64,000 bases of DNA from Planosporangium mesophilum (GCF_016863255.1 NZ_BOON01000022.1:18505-82504); one strand, 5' to 3'; shown: positions 24,648 to 33,980, numbered from the stretch's first letter. Notes: a model not told the origin generated them from the sequence alone. Translations and numbers: made by a program.

Positions 24648-26426
24648 TCACCGTGGAGACGTTGCGGGGGAGGCCGCGTCGTTGGCGGCGAACAGCGTCT
24701 TCCCGCCGCTCTGCCGGGCGATCGTGGCGAGCGAGTCGAAGTTCTGCGCGCCACCGGTCGCGCACGCTGCGGTGCAGCCGTCGGCGTACCCGACCAGGAT
24801 CCGGCCCTGCTTGTCGATCTGCACGTCCATGAAGTCGAGCAGGTTGCGATCGTTGCCGCAGGTGGTGCCGCCGGTGCAGATGGAGCCCTTCTGCACCGGG
24901 TCGTTCGGCGTGGCGTCGGTCAACGACCACGTCTTGCCGGCGTCGTACGTGGCGGCCACGTACAGGTGCCACTCGCCCGTGAAGTTCGCGGTGTCCTGGT
25001 AGTTGCCGCCGGTCGGGGTACCGATGAAGGCGAACGCGGCGCGATCGCCGTCCCCGGCCACCATGGCCGGGAACACCGTGTTCCTGATGCCCAGCGCCGC
25101 GCCGACGTCCTGGTCGTTCTCCCAGGTCGCGCCCTTGTCGTGGGAGATCGCGACGCGCGGGTGGCCGTCCGCGTTCTGGTATCCGAAGTAGACGGTGCCG
25201 TCGGCGCCGATGCCGACCGCCGGGTCGCTGTCGGCGGGCGCGCTGGTCGGCACCTTGCGCACCTGCCAGGTCGTGCCGTTGTCTGAGGAGACCGCGACCG
25301 CCTGGTTGGCGCCGCAGCCCTTGTTGGGCACGTAGACCGTGCCGTCCGGCGCGACCTTCACGTGGCCGTGCAGGCCGCCGCAGTCCAGCAGGGTGTACAT
25401 CGGTACCGCCGGGCCGAACGTCAGACCGCCGTCCCGACTGGTCGAGCAGAGCGCGTCGGCGATGTCCTGCGAGCAGTAGTAGACCGCGTTCGGGTACAGC
25501 GGGGTGCCGCCGACGCCGTTCGCCGAGTACCTGCCGCCGCCGATCGTCTGGTGGTCGACGCCCGAGTTGAGGCCGCCGCCCTGCGACGGCGTCCAGGTCT
25601 CGCCGTCGTCGTCGGTGAAGCAGGTCAGGGACGCCTTGCCGGCCAACTGCGACTCGAACGTACGGCCGGTGTCGTGGTCGGTGAACAGGATCGGGTCCAG
25701 GGACCTGACCGCGGTGCACTTCGGCAGGCCGGCGCTCTTGTTCTCCCAGGTGGCCTTCGCCGTGTCGTCGAAGCTCACCCGGTACGTGTCGGTGTACGCC
25801 TGGTACATGACCTTGCCGGTCTTCCAGTTCACCCCGATCGACGGTTCACCGGCGTTGTGCGCCTGCGGCAGCGAGTCCGGGGCCGGGTAGTTGGTGAACG
25901 AGGTCGCGCCCGTCGGGCCGGGCGCCGGGGCAGCCGGCTTCGCGACCAGTTCTGCCTTCGCGGTGTAGCCGTCGCCGAGGGGGTTGAACGGCACCACCCG
26001 GACCGTGTACGTGCCGGCGACCGGTGGTACCACCAGGATCTCCGGATCCGCGTTCGACGCCGCCTGCGCCACCTCGGCGCCGGCGCTGTCGAGCAGGTAC
26101 ACGTCGAAGTCGGCGGCGGACTTCGGCCAGCCGACCGTGATCTTCAGGTCGTGGTCGGCGTCGTACCCGGCCGGAACGTCGACGTCGAGCGTGTAGTCGT
26201 CGCAGACGGTCGCGGCGTTGCACGCCAGGGTGCCCGTGGTGGCCGTGGCGTTGGGTACCGCGAACGGGCCGCCGTTCCAGGTGAGGTCCGGGCTGGCGGT
26301 GGAGACCGTTCCGCTGGTAGGAGTCGCGGCGTCGGCCGGGGTGGTGCCGAGCGCGACGACGACGAGCATGGTGGCGACGGCGACGACGGATCGTGGCGCG
26401 CGTCCGGCCATACGGGCCCGTTTCAT
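24648..26426 (-). CDS. Secreted sialidase/BNR-repeat-like protein with PPC-like N-terminal domain
   Basis: A 592-residue exported protein. Signal peptide (about 1-34, ending ADA), a PPC-like domain (about 40-165) paralogous to the protein at 23483-23974, then a propeller with BNR/Asp-box motifs: STSRDGGLTFG (about 330-340), VSSDNGTTWQV (about 380-390), ISHDKGATWEN (about 430-440), TYDAGKTWS (about 495-503). Asp-boxes occur in sialidases and in many other secreted glycan-active or adhesive proteins; the Arg triad of sialidases was not identified. Start ATG 26424-26426 with AGGGA upstream. Confidence 0.8.
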   Translation of the reverse strand: MKRARMAGRAPRSVVAVATMLVVVALGTTPADAATPTSGTVSTASPDLTWNGGPFAVPNATATTGTLACNAATVCDDYTLDVDVPAGYDADHDLKITVGWPKSAADFDVYLLDSAGAEVAQAASNADPEILVVPPVAGTYTVRVVPFNPLGDGYTAKAELVAKPAAPAPGPTGATSFTNYPAPDSLPQAHNAGEPSIGVNWKTGKVMYQAYTDTYRVSFDDTAKATWENKSAGLPKCTAVRSLDPILFTDHDTGRTFESQLAGKASLTCFTDDDGETWTPSQGGGLNSGVDHQTIGGGRYSANGVGGTPLYPNAVYYCSQDIADALCSTSRDGGLTFGPAVPMYTLLDCGGLHGHVKVAPDGTVYVPNKGCGANQAVAVSSDNGTTWQVRKVPTSAPADSDPAVGIGADGTVYFGYQNADGHPRVAISHDKGATWENDQDVGAALGIRNTVFPAMVAGDGDRAAFAFIGTPTGGNYQDTANFTGEWHLYVAATYDAGKTWSLTDATPNDPVQKGSICTGGTTCGNDRNLLDFMDVQIDKQGRILVGYADGCTAACATGGAQNFDSLATIARQSGGKTLFAANDAASPATSPR

Positions 26427-26457
26427 GGCATCCCTACCTTCCGCGGCCGAACGGCCG

Positions 26458-26481
26458 CGCTAACCGGTGTGAATGTTTATC
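26458..26481 (-). promoter_or_regulatory. Conserved 24-bp upstream element, copy 2
   Basis: Second copy of the element at 24005-24028 (22 of 24 positions identical), 31 bp upstream of the sialidase-like gene. A perfect hairpin CGCGGCCG-AA-CGGCCGCG (26442-26459) lies between it and the start codon, analogous to the hairpin of copy 1. Confidence 0.6.
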
Positions 26482-26668
26482 CGTGGGGGTACGCGCGGTG
26501 CAACGGCCGTGACCGTTCTGACAGTCATCGATCCCCCGAACGGGTGAACGCGCCGACGCCGGTCCGCTGCTGCGGTAACCGCCGGTCGCTGACCCTTTAG
26601 TCCCGTTTGCCGGGGCAGCGGCGCTGGTGACTGGAATTTCGTCGGTGGTCGTCGGCAGGATGGTGGCC

Positions 26669-28885
26669 GTGACGACGACCGCGCGACCGCCCGGTGCCGT
26701 GCTGGACGCGGTGCTGGAGCGGCTGACCTACGTCAACGAGGAGACCGGGTACACCGTGGCCCGGGTCGCCACCGACCGCTCCTCGGACCTGTTGACGGTG
26801 GTCGGCGCGCTGCTGGGCGCCCAGCCGGGGGAGAGCCTGCGGCTGGTGGGCCGGTGGTCGTCGCACCCCAAGTTCGGCCGGCAGTTCGAGGTCGAGTCGT
26901 ACACCACCGTGCTACCCGCCACCATCCAGGGCATCCAGCGGTACCTGGGCTCCGGCCTGGTCAAGGGCATCGGACCGGTCTTCGCCGAGCGGATCGTCGC
27001 CCACTTCGGCCTGGACACGCTGCGGGTGATCGAGGAGGAGCCGGCGCGCCTGATCGAGGTGCCCGGCCTCGGGCCGAAGCGCACCGCGAAGATCACCGCG
27101 GCCTGGGACGAGCAGAAGGCCATCAAGGAGGTGATGGTCTTCCTCCAGGGCGTGGGGGTCTCCACCTCGCTGGCCGTGCGCATCTACAAGCAGTACGGCG
27201 ACGGCTCGATCTCGGTGGTCAAGAACGAGCCGTACCGGCTGGCCGCCGACGTCTGGGGCATCGGCTTCAAGACCGCCGACACCATCGCCCGGGCGGTGGG
27301 GATCCCGCACGACAGCCCCGACCGGGTCAAGGCCGGCCTCCAGTACACGCTGTCGGAGGCGACCGACAACGGGCACTGCTACCTGCCCGAGCCGCAACTG
27401 ATCGCGGACGCGGCCAAGATCCTCGACGTGCCCGCCGTTCTGATCGGCACCTGCCTCGACGAACTGGTCGCCGAGGAGGGGGTGGTCCGGGAGGAGGTGC
27501 CCGGACCCGACGGGCCGGTGCCGGCGGTCTACCTGGTGCCGTTCCACCGGGCCGAGATGTCGCTGGCCGGCAGCCTGCTGCGGTTGCTGAGCGAGCCCGT
27601 CGACCGGATGCCGCACTTCGCCGACGTCGACTGGGGCAGGGCGCTGGCCTGGCTGCACACCCGGACCGGCACCGACCTCGCCCCCGAGCAGGAGGAGGCC
27701 GTCCGGCAGGCGCTGACCAGCAAGGTCGCCGTGCTCACCGGTGGCCCCGGGTGCGGCAAGAGCTTCACCGTCCGCTCCATCGTCACCCTCGCCGCCGCGA
27801 AGAAGGCCAAGGTCACGCTCGTCGCGCCGACCGGGCGGGCGGCCAAGCGGCTGTCCGAGCTGACCGGCCACCCGGCCGCCACCGTCCACCGGCTGCTCCA
27901 GTTGCGGCCCGGCGGAGATCCGTCCTACGACCGCGACAACCCGCTCGACGTCGACCTGCTCGTCGTGGACGAGGCGTCCATGCTCGACCTGATCCTCGCC
28001 AACAAGCTGGTCAAGGCCGTACCGCCCGGCGCGCACCTGCTGCTCGTCGGCGACGTCGACCAGCTGCCCTCGGTCGGCGCCGGCGAGGTGCTGCGCGACC
28101 TGCTCACCGCCGACGCCATCCCACGGGTCCGGCTCACCCGCGTCTTCCGGCAGGCCCAGCAGTCCGGCGTGGTGACCAACGCGCACCGCATCAACGCGGG
28201 GAAGCCGCCGCTCACCACCGGCCTGAGCGATTTCTTCCTGTTCCCGTGCGACGACACCGAGGCCACCGCGGCGCTGACCGTGGACGTCGCCTACAACCGG
28301 GTGCCCGCCAAGTTCGGGTTCGACCCGCGCCGCGACATCCAGGTCCTCGCGCCGATGCACCGCGGGCCGGCCGGCGCCGGGGCGCTCAACACCCTCCTCC
28401 AGCAGCGGCTCACCCCCGGCCGGGAGGGGCTGCCCGAACGGCGCGCCGGCGGCCGGGTCTTCCGCATCGGCGACAAGGTCACCCAGATCAGAAACAACTA
28501 CGACAAGGGCGCCGCGGGCGTCTTCAACGGCACCCTCGGCGTCGTCACCGCACTCTCCACGGAGGACCAGACGCTGGAGGTCCGCACCGACGAGGACGAG
28601 ACCATCACGTACGACTTCGACGAGCTGGACGAGCTGGCTCACGCGTATGCGATGACCATCCACCGCTCGCAGGGCTCGGAGTACCCGGCCGTGGTGATCC
28701 CGCTGACCACGAGCGCCTGGATGATGCTGCAACGGAACCTGCTCTACACCGCGGTGACCCGGGCCAAGAAGCTCGTGGTGCTCGTGGGCTCCCGCCGGGC
28801 GCTCGCGGCCGCGGTGCGTACCGTCGGGGCGGGGCGGCGGCACACCGCTCTGGACCACCGGCTCGGGCGACGACCGGGCCGGTGA
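26669..28885 (+). CDS. recD2: RecD2-type SF1B DNA helicase
   Basis: A 738-residue ATP-dependent 5'-3' DNA helicase, RecD2 type, acting in DNA repair without RecBC. An N-terminal OB-like domain and helix-hairpin-helix segments (YLGSGLVKGIGPVFAERIV, about 90-110; EVPGLGPKRTAKI, about 130-142) precede the motor. Motor motifs: GGPGCGKSFT (about 357-366), VDEASMLD, GDVDQLPSVGAGEVL, LTRVFRQ, and the late motifs AMTIHRSQGSEYPAV and LLYTAVTRAKKLVVLVG. Start: the GTG at 26669 stands 8 bases after AGGA; earlier starts lack spacing. It is divergent from the sialidase-like gene. Confidence 0.93.
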   Translation: MTTTARPPGAVLDAVLERLTYVNEETGYTVARVATDRSSDLLTVVGALLGAQPGESLRLVGRWSSHPKFGRQFEVESYTTVLPATIQGIQRYLGSGLVKGIGPVFAERIVAHFGLDTLRVIEEEPARLIEVPGLGPKRTAKITAAWDEQKAIKEVMVFLQGVGVSTSLAVRIYKQYGDGSISVVKNEPYRLAADVWGIGFKTADTIARAVGIPHDSPDRVKAGLQYTLSEATDNGHCYLPEPQLIADAAKILDVPAVLIGTCLDELVAEEGVVREEVPGPDGPVPAVYLVPFHRAEMSLAGSLLRLLSEPVDRMPHFADVDWGRALAWLHTRTGTDLAPEQEEAVRQALTSKVAVLTGGPGCGKSFTVRSIVTLAAAKKAKVTLVAPTGRAAKRLSELTGHPAATVHRLLQLRPGGDPSYDRDNPLDVDLLVVDEASMLDLILANKLVKAVPPGAHLLLVGDVDQLPSVGAGEVLRDLLTADAIPRVRLTRVFRQAQQSGVVTNAHRINAGKPPLTTGLSDFFLFPCDDTEATAALTVDVAYNRVPAKFGFDPRRDIQVLAPMHRGPAGAGALNTLLQQRLTPGREGLPERRAGGRVFRIGDKVTQIRNNYDKGAAGVFNGTLGVVTALSTEDQTLEVRTDEDETITYDFDELDELAHAYAMTIHRSQGSEYPAVVIPLTTSAWMMLQRNLLYTAVTRAKKLVVLVGSRRALAAAVRTVGAGRRHTALDHRLGRRPGR

Positions 28886-28987
28886 CGCCCGGTGGCGTCG
28901 CGGCGCCAGGACCTTCTGAATACGCGCTTGCGCCGTGATGTCACCGTGATGGTCGTGCGGACGGGGCCTGTCGCGGTGCGTGAGCCG

Positions 28988-29011
28988 TCTCCCCGGCCGC
29001 TGCCGGGGAGA
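28988..29011. terminator. Perfect hairpin between recD2 and the SPFH gene
   Basis: TCTCCCCGGC-CGCT-GCCGGGGAGA: a perfect 10-bp stem with a tetraloop, 103 bp after the recD2 stop and 38 bp before the next start codon. It probably terminates recD2, but could also act in the SPFH leader. No T-run. Confidence 0.55.
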
Positions 29012-29048
29012 CCACCCTCGGCACCGTCGTAGCCCTGGAGAATTGAAG

Positions 29049-30068
29049 ATGTCAGTCCCCAAGTTTTCCGGCCGCGCGCCGCGCCGGTTCGTGCCGGCCA
29101 CCGCCGTCGGCATGGTCGTGGGCGGGATGATCGCCGCCGTCGTGCTGGTCGTCAGCCTGGTGGGCGTGTTCGGCGGCTTCGACAAGACCACCGGCGGCGA
29201 GATCGGCGTGGTCCGCAACGGCGGCTGGTTCGACAACAACCGGGTACGCCAGGTCATCCAGCCGGGCTCCGGCATGACCTGGACCGGCCTCTGGTCGGTC
29301 ACCCACAAGTACCCGGCCCAGCAGCGCTTCTACACCATCACCGCCGACGCCGGCCGGGGTGAGCGCACGGGCGTCGACGTGGTGCGCACCCCGTCCAGCG
29401 ACGGCGTCGACCTGGGCATCGAGGGGACCATCTACTTCACCCTGAATCTCGACCCCAAGACGATGACGGAGTTCGACAACAAGTTCGGCACGCGCCAGTT
29501 CCGGGGCATCGACGGCAACCTGCGGTACCCGTACGAGAGCGACGAGGGCTGGAGCACCTTCCTCGACGCGATCGTGCGGCCGGTCATCGACAACGACCTG
29601 CGGATCCAGATCAGCAGCTTCCGCTGCGCCGAGCTCGTCTCCAGCTGCGCGCTGGTGCAGAACGGCAATGTGACCGGGGCCAACCCCGGCGCGGCGGTGG
29701 TCGCCAACGGCGGCCAGAACAACACGAACATCGCGAAGGTCCAGGACGCGGTGAACAACAGTCTGCCGCGTGACCTCCGGGAGATGCTGGGCGGCGACTT
29801 CTTCGAGGGCATCAAGTTCAACCTGTCCCGCATCACGCTGCCGCAGACCGTGCAGGACGCGGTGAACAAGGCGCAGGCCGCGTACGCCGCGGTGAGCGAG
29901 GCGCAGGCCCGGGTGGTCCAGGCGCAGGCCGAGGCGGACGCCAACAAGAAGCGCCAGGAAGGCTACAACGCCTGCCCGACGTGCTCGCAGATCGACATCG
30001 TCAAGGCGCTGCCGCCGGGGCTCACCACGTACGCGCCCGGCGCCAACACCGCCATCCCGACCAGGTAG
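29049..30068 (+). CDS. SPFH/band 7 membrane protein with CPTC motif
   Basis: A 339-residue membrane protein: one N-terminal membrane segment (about residues 19-42), an SPFH domain (about 50-280) with GEIGVVRNGGWFDNN, DVVRTPSSDGVDLGIEG and the Leu/Arg-rich central part, then a helix with Ala/Gln/Glu repeats (about 283-315) and a C-terminal CPTCSQIDIVKALP segment. SPFH proteins assemble into membrane rings; function here is unknown. ATG at 29049 with GGAGAATTG upstream. A tight run with two small membrane-protein genes follows, 11 and 9 bp apart. Confidence 0.82.
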   Translation: MSVPKFSGRAPRRFVPATAVGMVVGGMIAAVVLVVSLVGVFGGFDKTTGGEIGVVRNGGWFDNNRVRQVIQPGSGMTWTGLWSVTHKYPAQQRFYTITADAGRGERTGVDVVRTPSSDGVDLGIEGTIYFTLNLDPKTMTEFDNKFGTRQFRGIDGNLRYPYESDEGWSTFLDAIVRPVIDNDLRIQISSFRCAELVSSCALVQNGNVTGANPGAAVVANGGQNNTNIAKVQDAVNNSLPRDLREMLGGDFFEGIKFNLSRITLPQTVQDAVNKAQAAYAAVSEAQARVVQAQAEADANKKRQEGYNACPTCSQIDIVKALPPGLTTYAPGANTAIPTR

Positions 30069-30079
30069 CGGAGTCCGCC

Positions 30080-30421
30080 GTGCGTGCGCTCGCCCTGCTC
30101 CTCGCGCTCACCGTGGTGCTGCTCGTGATCGTCTGCGTCGGCGTGGTGGCCACCACGCTCGGCCGGCGCGCCCAACGCAGACGGCACCGGCAGGCACGGT
30201 GGCGGCTGCGCCACTACGAGGAGCGGGGCGAGACCGTCGTCGCGGTGAGCCTGTCGGCGGCGGCCGGCCCGCTCCTCGACGAGCACGTCGTCGCGCGCAT
30301 CCCGGACGGGGCCGCCGACTGGACCGAACGGTTCCTGCTCGCCAAGGAGGTTGCCGAGGAGCGGGCGTACCACCTCAACTCCGCCGGCGACGATGCGATC
30401 GGGAACGGTGCGACGCGATAG
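30080..30421 (+). CDS. Small single-pass membrane protein, 113 aa
   Basis: The N-terminal hydrophobic segment (about residues 3-26, LALLLALTVVLLVIVCVGVV) is followed by a basic stretch (RRAQRRRHRQARWRLRHYEER) and a soluble C-terminal domain with DEHVVARIPDGAADWTERFL. No family recognised. Start GTG at 30080 with GGAG upstream, 11 bp after the SPFH gene, so it is likely in the same transcript and possibly a partner. Confidence 0.6.
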   Translation: MRALALLLALTVVLLVIVCVGVVATTLGRRAQRRRHRQARWRLRHYEERGETVVAVSLSAAAGPLLDEHVVARIPDGAADWTERFLLAKEVAEERAYHLNSAGDDAIGNGATR

Positions 30422-30430
30422 CGTGCAGCC

Positions 30431-30556
30431 ATGGCCGTAACGCTGCACGTCGTCCTCGTCGTCGCCGCGCTCGGCTGCGTGGTGCTGATGGCGCGCGCCC
30501 GGCGGTCGGCCCGCTCGACCGACGCCGCCGAGCCGGAGCCCGGGAACGACGAGTAG
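30431..30556 (+). CDS. Very small membrane protein, 41 aa
   Basis: ATG at 30431, stop at 30554-30556. Residues 4-21 are hydrophobic (TLHVVLVVAALGCVVLMA) and the rest is charged and ends in an acidic tail. Position directly after the 113-aa gene and a typical membrane-peptide composition argue for coding; the ribosome binding site is weak. Convergent with the Nudix gene (2 bp between stops). Confidence 0.4.
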   Translation: MAVTLHVVLVVAALGCVVLMARARRSARSTDAAEPEPGNDE

Positions 30557-30558
30557 GT

Positions 30559-31494
30559 CTACCGTCCGTGACCGGCGGCGAGGATGCGCTGGCGTACCCG
30601 GCGCGCCTCGTCGCCGTACCGTGGGTCTGCCGTGAGGTTTTCGAGCAGGCTGAGAGCCTCGTCGGTACGGCGGGCCTCGGCGAGGCGGCCGGCGAGCCAC
30701 AGGTTCATGCGGGGGAGGACAGTCGCCTCCCGGCGCAGCGCGGCGGTCAGGTCGTCGCCGGCATAGCGGCGGCTCAGGTACTCGTACAGGGTGAGCGTCG
30801 CCCGATCGTCACCGGCGGCGGCGATCTGTCGCAGGTCCTCGACCCGGTTGGTGTCGACCAGCAGCCGCATGAGGCGCACGAAAGCGCACCGGTGCCCCTC
30901 GTCCGTCATCGCGCGCAGCGCGTCGTCGCGGCCCTGGGCCAGCAGCAGGTCGGCGCGGCGGTGGCAGGTGCGGTGGGCGTCGGCGAGGGGGCAGACGTAC
31001 AGGTCGGACAGGTAGGTCCAGTCGGCGTACCGGTCGTCGTCATCGCCGGGGTACGGCTGCGGTTCGCCGCCGGCCAGCCGGGCGTACTGGGCCGATGCCA
31101 GGAACCGGGTCAGTACCTCTACGGTGCCGGGGGTGAACTCCCGGCCGTCGAAGGCCTCGGCGGCCGGAACGAAGACCATGGCGGCGCCCTCGCCGAGGAT
31201 CACGTCCTCCGGTACCGCGCAGGTGGAGCCGGAGAAGTAGTGCTTGACCAGGCCGTGCTCCGGCAACGTCTGCACCTCGAACAGGCCCAGCTCGTCGTCG
31301 GGGCGCAGCATCGCCTCCTCCCACAGTTCCCGCCGCGCCGCCTGCTCGGGCGACTCGCCGGGCTCGCGGTGCCCGCCCGGCAGACCCCACCTGTCCGGGA
31401 AGTTGGGCGCCTGGCTGTCGCGCAGTTGAAGCAGCAGCGCCCCGGACCGGTCCACGAGCAACACGAGGGAGATCTGAATCAGGGGGTCGGTCAC
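30559..31494 (-). CDS. Nudix hydrolase fused to a helical C-terminal domain
   Basis: A 311-residue protein. The Nudix domain (about residues 1-145) has a Nudix box near residues 40-62: GHREPGE, then ARRELWEEAML, which fits G-x5-E-x7-REUxEExGU except that the final Gly is Met. The Glu residues that bind Mg2+ are kept. The remaining 165 residues are Ala/Arg/Leu-rich helices (LLLAQGRDDALRAM, LVDTNRVEDLRQIA, LAGRLAEARRTDEALSLL) resembling TPR-like repeats. The domain combination suggests partner binding; substrate unknown. Start GTG 31492-31494 after AGGTGACCTC. Confidence 0.78.
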   Translation of the reverse strand: MTDPLIQISLVLLVDRSGALLLQLRDSQAPNFPDRWGLPGGHREPGESPEQAARRELWEEAMLRPDDELGLFEVQTLPEHGLVKHYFSGSTCAVPEDVILGEGAAMVFVPAAEAFDGREFTPGTVEVLTRFLASAQYARLAGGEPQPYPGDDDDRYADWTYLSDLYVCPLADAHRTCHRRADLLLAQGRDDALRAMTDEGHRCAFVRLMRLLVDTNRVEDLRQIAAAGDDRATLTLYEYLSRRYAGDDLTAALRREATVLPRMNLWLAGRLAEARRTDEALSLLENLTADPRYGDEARRVRQRILAAGHGR

Positions 31495-31574
31495 GAGGTC
31501 ACCTTATGCCGCGGCCGCGGCGATCCGGGGTAATCCGTTGGTCCGTGGTGGGCGGTGCGGCCTAGGCTGCGACC

Positions 31575-32243
31575 GTGGCGCATCTGATCTCGGTCAACCT
31601 CGCGGTTCCCCGGCCCAACCCCGCCAAGGGAGTCGGGATAACCGGCATCGACAAGCGGCCGGCGACCGGACCGGTCGAGGTGCGCGCACCCGGCCCGAAG
31701 GGCACCGGGCTCGGCAGTGGCCTGGTGGGGGACCGGATCTTCGACACCGCCCACCACGGTGGAGACGATCAGGCCGTGTACGCGTACGCCCGGGAGGATC
31801 TCGACGCCTGGGAGGCGGAGCTGGGCCGGACGCTGCCCGACGGGGTGTTCGGCGAGAACCTGACCACCACCGGGCTGGACGTCACCGGGGCGCTGATCGG
31901 TGAGCGCTGGCGCATCGGTGACCAGGTCGTCCTGGAGGTCGCCGTGCCGCGGATCCCGTGCGGCACGTTCGCGCAGTGGATGGCAGAGCAGCGGTGGGTC
32001 AAGCGCTTCACGGTCCGGGCGATCCCCGGCGCGTACCTGCGGGTGGTCACCGCCGGTCAGATCCGCGCCGGGGATCGGATCGTCGTGGTCGACCGGCCCG
32101 GGCACAACGTGACGGTGGGCGTGACGTTCCGGGCCCTGACCCGCGAGCCCGAGCTGCTGCCCCGGCTGCGCGAGGTCGACGCGATGCCGGCGGACGTGAA
32201 GGCGCTCGCCGCCCGCCGCGCGGCGCCGTACCCCGGCGAATGA
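31575..32243 (+). CDS. MOSC domain protein (YiiM-like)
   Basis: A 222-residue cytosolic protein. The MOSC domain has GDRIFDTAHHGGDDQAVYAY (about residues 52-71) and the Cys in VPRIPCGTFAQWM (about 128-140), which is the presumed cofactor-proximal residue; the C-terminal helical extension (about 180-215) corresponds to the 3-alpha domain. MOSC proteins handle molybdenum cofactor sulfur or, in YiiM, detoxify hydroxylated bases with reduced Moco. A molybdenum enzyme is present in this window at 6335-9166, but not adjacent. Start GTG at 31575. Its stop codon lies inside the 30-bp tandem repeat at 32221. Confidence 0.85.
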   Translation: MAHLISVNLAVPRPNPAKGVGITGIDKRPATGPVEVRAPGPKGTGLGSGLVGDRIFDTAHHGGDDQAVYAYAREDLDAWEAELGRTLPDGVFGENLTTTGLDVTGALIGERWRIGDQVVLEVAVPRIPCGTFAQWMAEQRWVKRFTVRAIPGAYLRVVTAGQIRAGDRIVVVDRPGHNVTVGVTFRALTREPELLPRLREVDAMPADVKALAARRAAPYPGE

Positions 32244-32289
32244 CATCGGCCGGCGCCGTACCCCGGCGAATGACATCGGCCGGCGCCGT
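32221..32289. repeat. Tandem 30-bp repeat across a stop codon
   Basis: Two identical 30-bp units (32221-32250 and 32251-32280) plus the first 9 bp of a third (32281-32289). Unit 1 spans the last codons and the TGA of the MOSC gene, so the second copy repeats the end of the coding sequence outside the gene. Recent slippage duplication is the simplest reading. Confidence 0.85.
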
Positions 32290-32320
32290 CCCGCGTTATC
32301 CGCGCGGGTGACGCCGGCCG
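32277..32320. terminator. Bidirectional nested hairpin between convergent MOSC and chemoreceptor genes
   Basis: Outer stem CGGCCGGCG/CGCCGGCCG (32277-32285 with 32312-32320) encloses an inner CCCGCG/CGCGGG stem. It sits between the two stop codons of convergent genes. Confidence 0.55.
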
Positions 32321-32336
32321 TCCGTCGTCGGAGTCG

Positions 32337-33980
32337 TCAGACCCGGAACCGCCCCACCGCAGCCTGCAGCTCGGCGGCCAGGTTGGCCAGTTCGGTCGCG
32401 GCCTGGTCGGCCTCGGTCAGGCTGGCCGTGGTGGTCTGCGTGGCGGAGGCCACGCCACCGATGTTCCCGGCGATGTCGGCCGCGCCGTGGGCGGCGTCGG
32501 CGACGCTGCGGCTCATCTCGCTGGTCGTGGAGGTCTGCTGCTCCACCGCCGAGGCGATCGTGACCTGGTAGTCGTTGATCTTCTCGATGATCCGGCCGAT
32601 CTCGCCGATCGCCTCGACCGCGTTGGTGGTGTCCGCCTGGATGGCCTCGACCCGGCGGGAGATGTCCTCGGTCGCCTTGGCGGTCTCCTGAGCGAGGTCC
32701 TTGACCTCGCTCGCCACGACGGCGAAGCCCTTGCCCGCCTCGCCGGCGCGGGCCGCCTCGATGGTGGCGTTGAGGGCCAGCAGGTTGGTCTGCTCCGCGA
32801 TGGAGGTGATCACCTTGATGACGTTGCCGATCTCGGCCGAGGACTCGCCGAGCTTGGACACCGTCTGGTTGGTCGACTCGGCCACGCCGACCGCCTCCGA
32901 GGCGACCCGCGCCGCACTGTGGGCGTTCTCGGCGATCTCGCGGATCGAGGCGTCCATCTCCTCGGCGCCGGCGGCCACGGTCTGCACGTTGCTCGACACC
33001 CCGCCGGCGGCGCCGGCCACCACGTCGGCCTGGGAGGCGGCCTCCTTGGCGCTGACGCCGATGCGCGCCGTCACCCCGGCCAGCTTCTCCGAGGTCGCGC
33101 CGAGGGTACGGGCGCCGGTGGTCAGGGTCTCCACGATCGAGCGGATGCCGTCGTTGGCGCGGTTGACCGACGTGGCGATCCGGCCCAGTTCGTCACGGGA
33201 GTACACCTCGGCCCTGCGGGTCAGGTCACCCTCGCCGATGGCGTTCAGCGCGTCGACGACGCTGCCGAGCTGGCGCCGCGACATCCGGGCGAACCAGATG
33301 CCCACCGCGAAGGCCAGCAGCAGGCCGAAGGTGAGCGAGCCGATGAGCAGGTTGCGGGCGGTGTCGTACCGGTCGGCGGCGGCCGCGATCAGCGCGTCGG
33401 CCTCGTCGTGCTCGGCCTTCTGCATGGCGGCCAGGGCCTGGTCCATGGCGGCCTCGTTACCCACGAACCCTTCGGTGATCTTGTCCGGCGCCGGCATGGT
33501 CCAGCCGGGCGGCGGCGCCTGCTGGAAGAAGATGACGTCGCGAAGCGTGCGGTGATCGTTCCAGGCGCGCTCGAACTTGTCGATCCCCGCCAGCCGTGCC
33601 GGGGAACCGGCGGCGAGCCTGCGGTACTCCGCGACCGCCTGCTTGACCTGCGCGTCGGCCCGCTGCAGGCTCTCCTTGCCCTGCGCCTGCAGGCCGCCGA
33701 CCTGGTTGACGAGCAGGAACAGGCCCCGGAACATGGTGCCGAAGCCGCCCCGCAGCTCGCTGAGCTGCTGCATGCTGTTGACGTGGTTCGTCTTCATCGT
33801 CTTGAGGTCGTCGTCCGCCGCTGACATTCGCGTCAGTGACAGCGTGCTGACGGTGACGGCGACGAGCGCCATGACCACGACCGGGATCGCGGACTTCGCG
33901 GTGGTACCGCGGTCGGCGAACCAACCGGCGATGGGATTGCGGCGGACCGTGATGTCCGCCGTTGAGATCATGCTGGCCAT
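32337..33980 (-). CDS. Methyl-accepting chemotaxis protein 1
   Basis: A 547-residue chemoreceptor. N-terminal TM1 (about residues 30-52), extracytoplasmic helical ligand domain (about 55-245), TM2 (about 248-270), HAMP (about 270-325) and the signalling domain with the highly conserved hairpin tip [22 protein letters not shown], then [14 protein letters not shown]. It relays ligand signals to CheA through CheW; no che gene is in this window. Start ATG 33978-33980 follows GGGAAGG. A FliA-type promoter (34038-34063) lies upstream. Confidence 0.94.
   Translation of the reverse strand: MASMISTADITVRRNPIAGWFADRGTTAKSAIPVVVMALVAVTVSTLSLTRMSAADDDLKTMKTNHVNSMQQLSELRGGFGTMFRGLFLLVNQVGGLQAQGKESLQRADAQVKQAVAEYRRLAAGSPARLAGIDKFERAWNDHRTLRDVIFFQQAPPPGWTMPAPDKITEGFVGNEAAMDQALAAMQKAEHDEADALIAAAADRYDTARNLLIGSLTFGLLLAFAVGIWFARMSRRQLGSVVDALNAIGEGDLTRRAEVYSRDELGRIATSVNRANDGIRSIVETLTTGARTLGATSEKLAGVTARIGVSAKEAASQADVVAGAAGGVSSNVQTVAAGAEEMDASIREIAENAHSAARVASEAVGVAESTNQTVSKLGESSAEIGNVIKVITSIAEQTNLLALNATIEAARAGEAGKGFAVVASEVKDLAQETAKATEDISRRVEAIQADTTNAVEAIGEIGRIIEKINDYQVTIASAVEQQTSTTSEMSRSVADAAHGAADIAGNIGGVASATQTTTASLTEADQAATELANLAAELQAAVGRFRV

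Noticed and set aside
24648..26426. Definite sialidase
   Set aside because: Only Asp-boxes are visible; the Arg triad and Tyr/Glu pair could not be located.
26912..29308. Very long antisense open frame opposite recD2
   Set aside because: A codon-bias shadow: the protein is His/Arg/Gly/Asp-rich, matches no fold, and recD2 on the other strand has every helicase motif.
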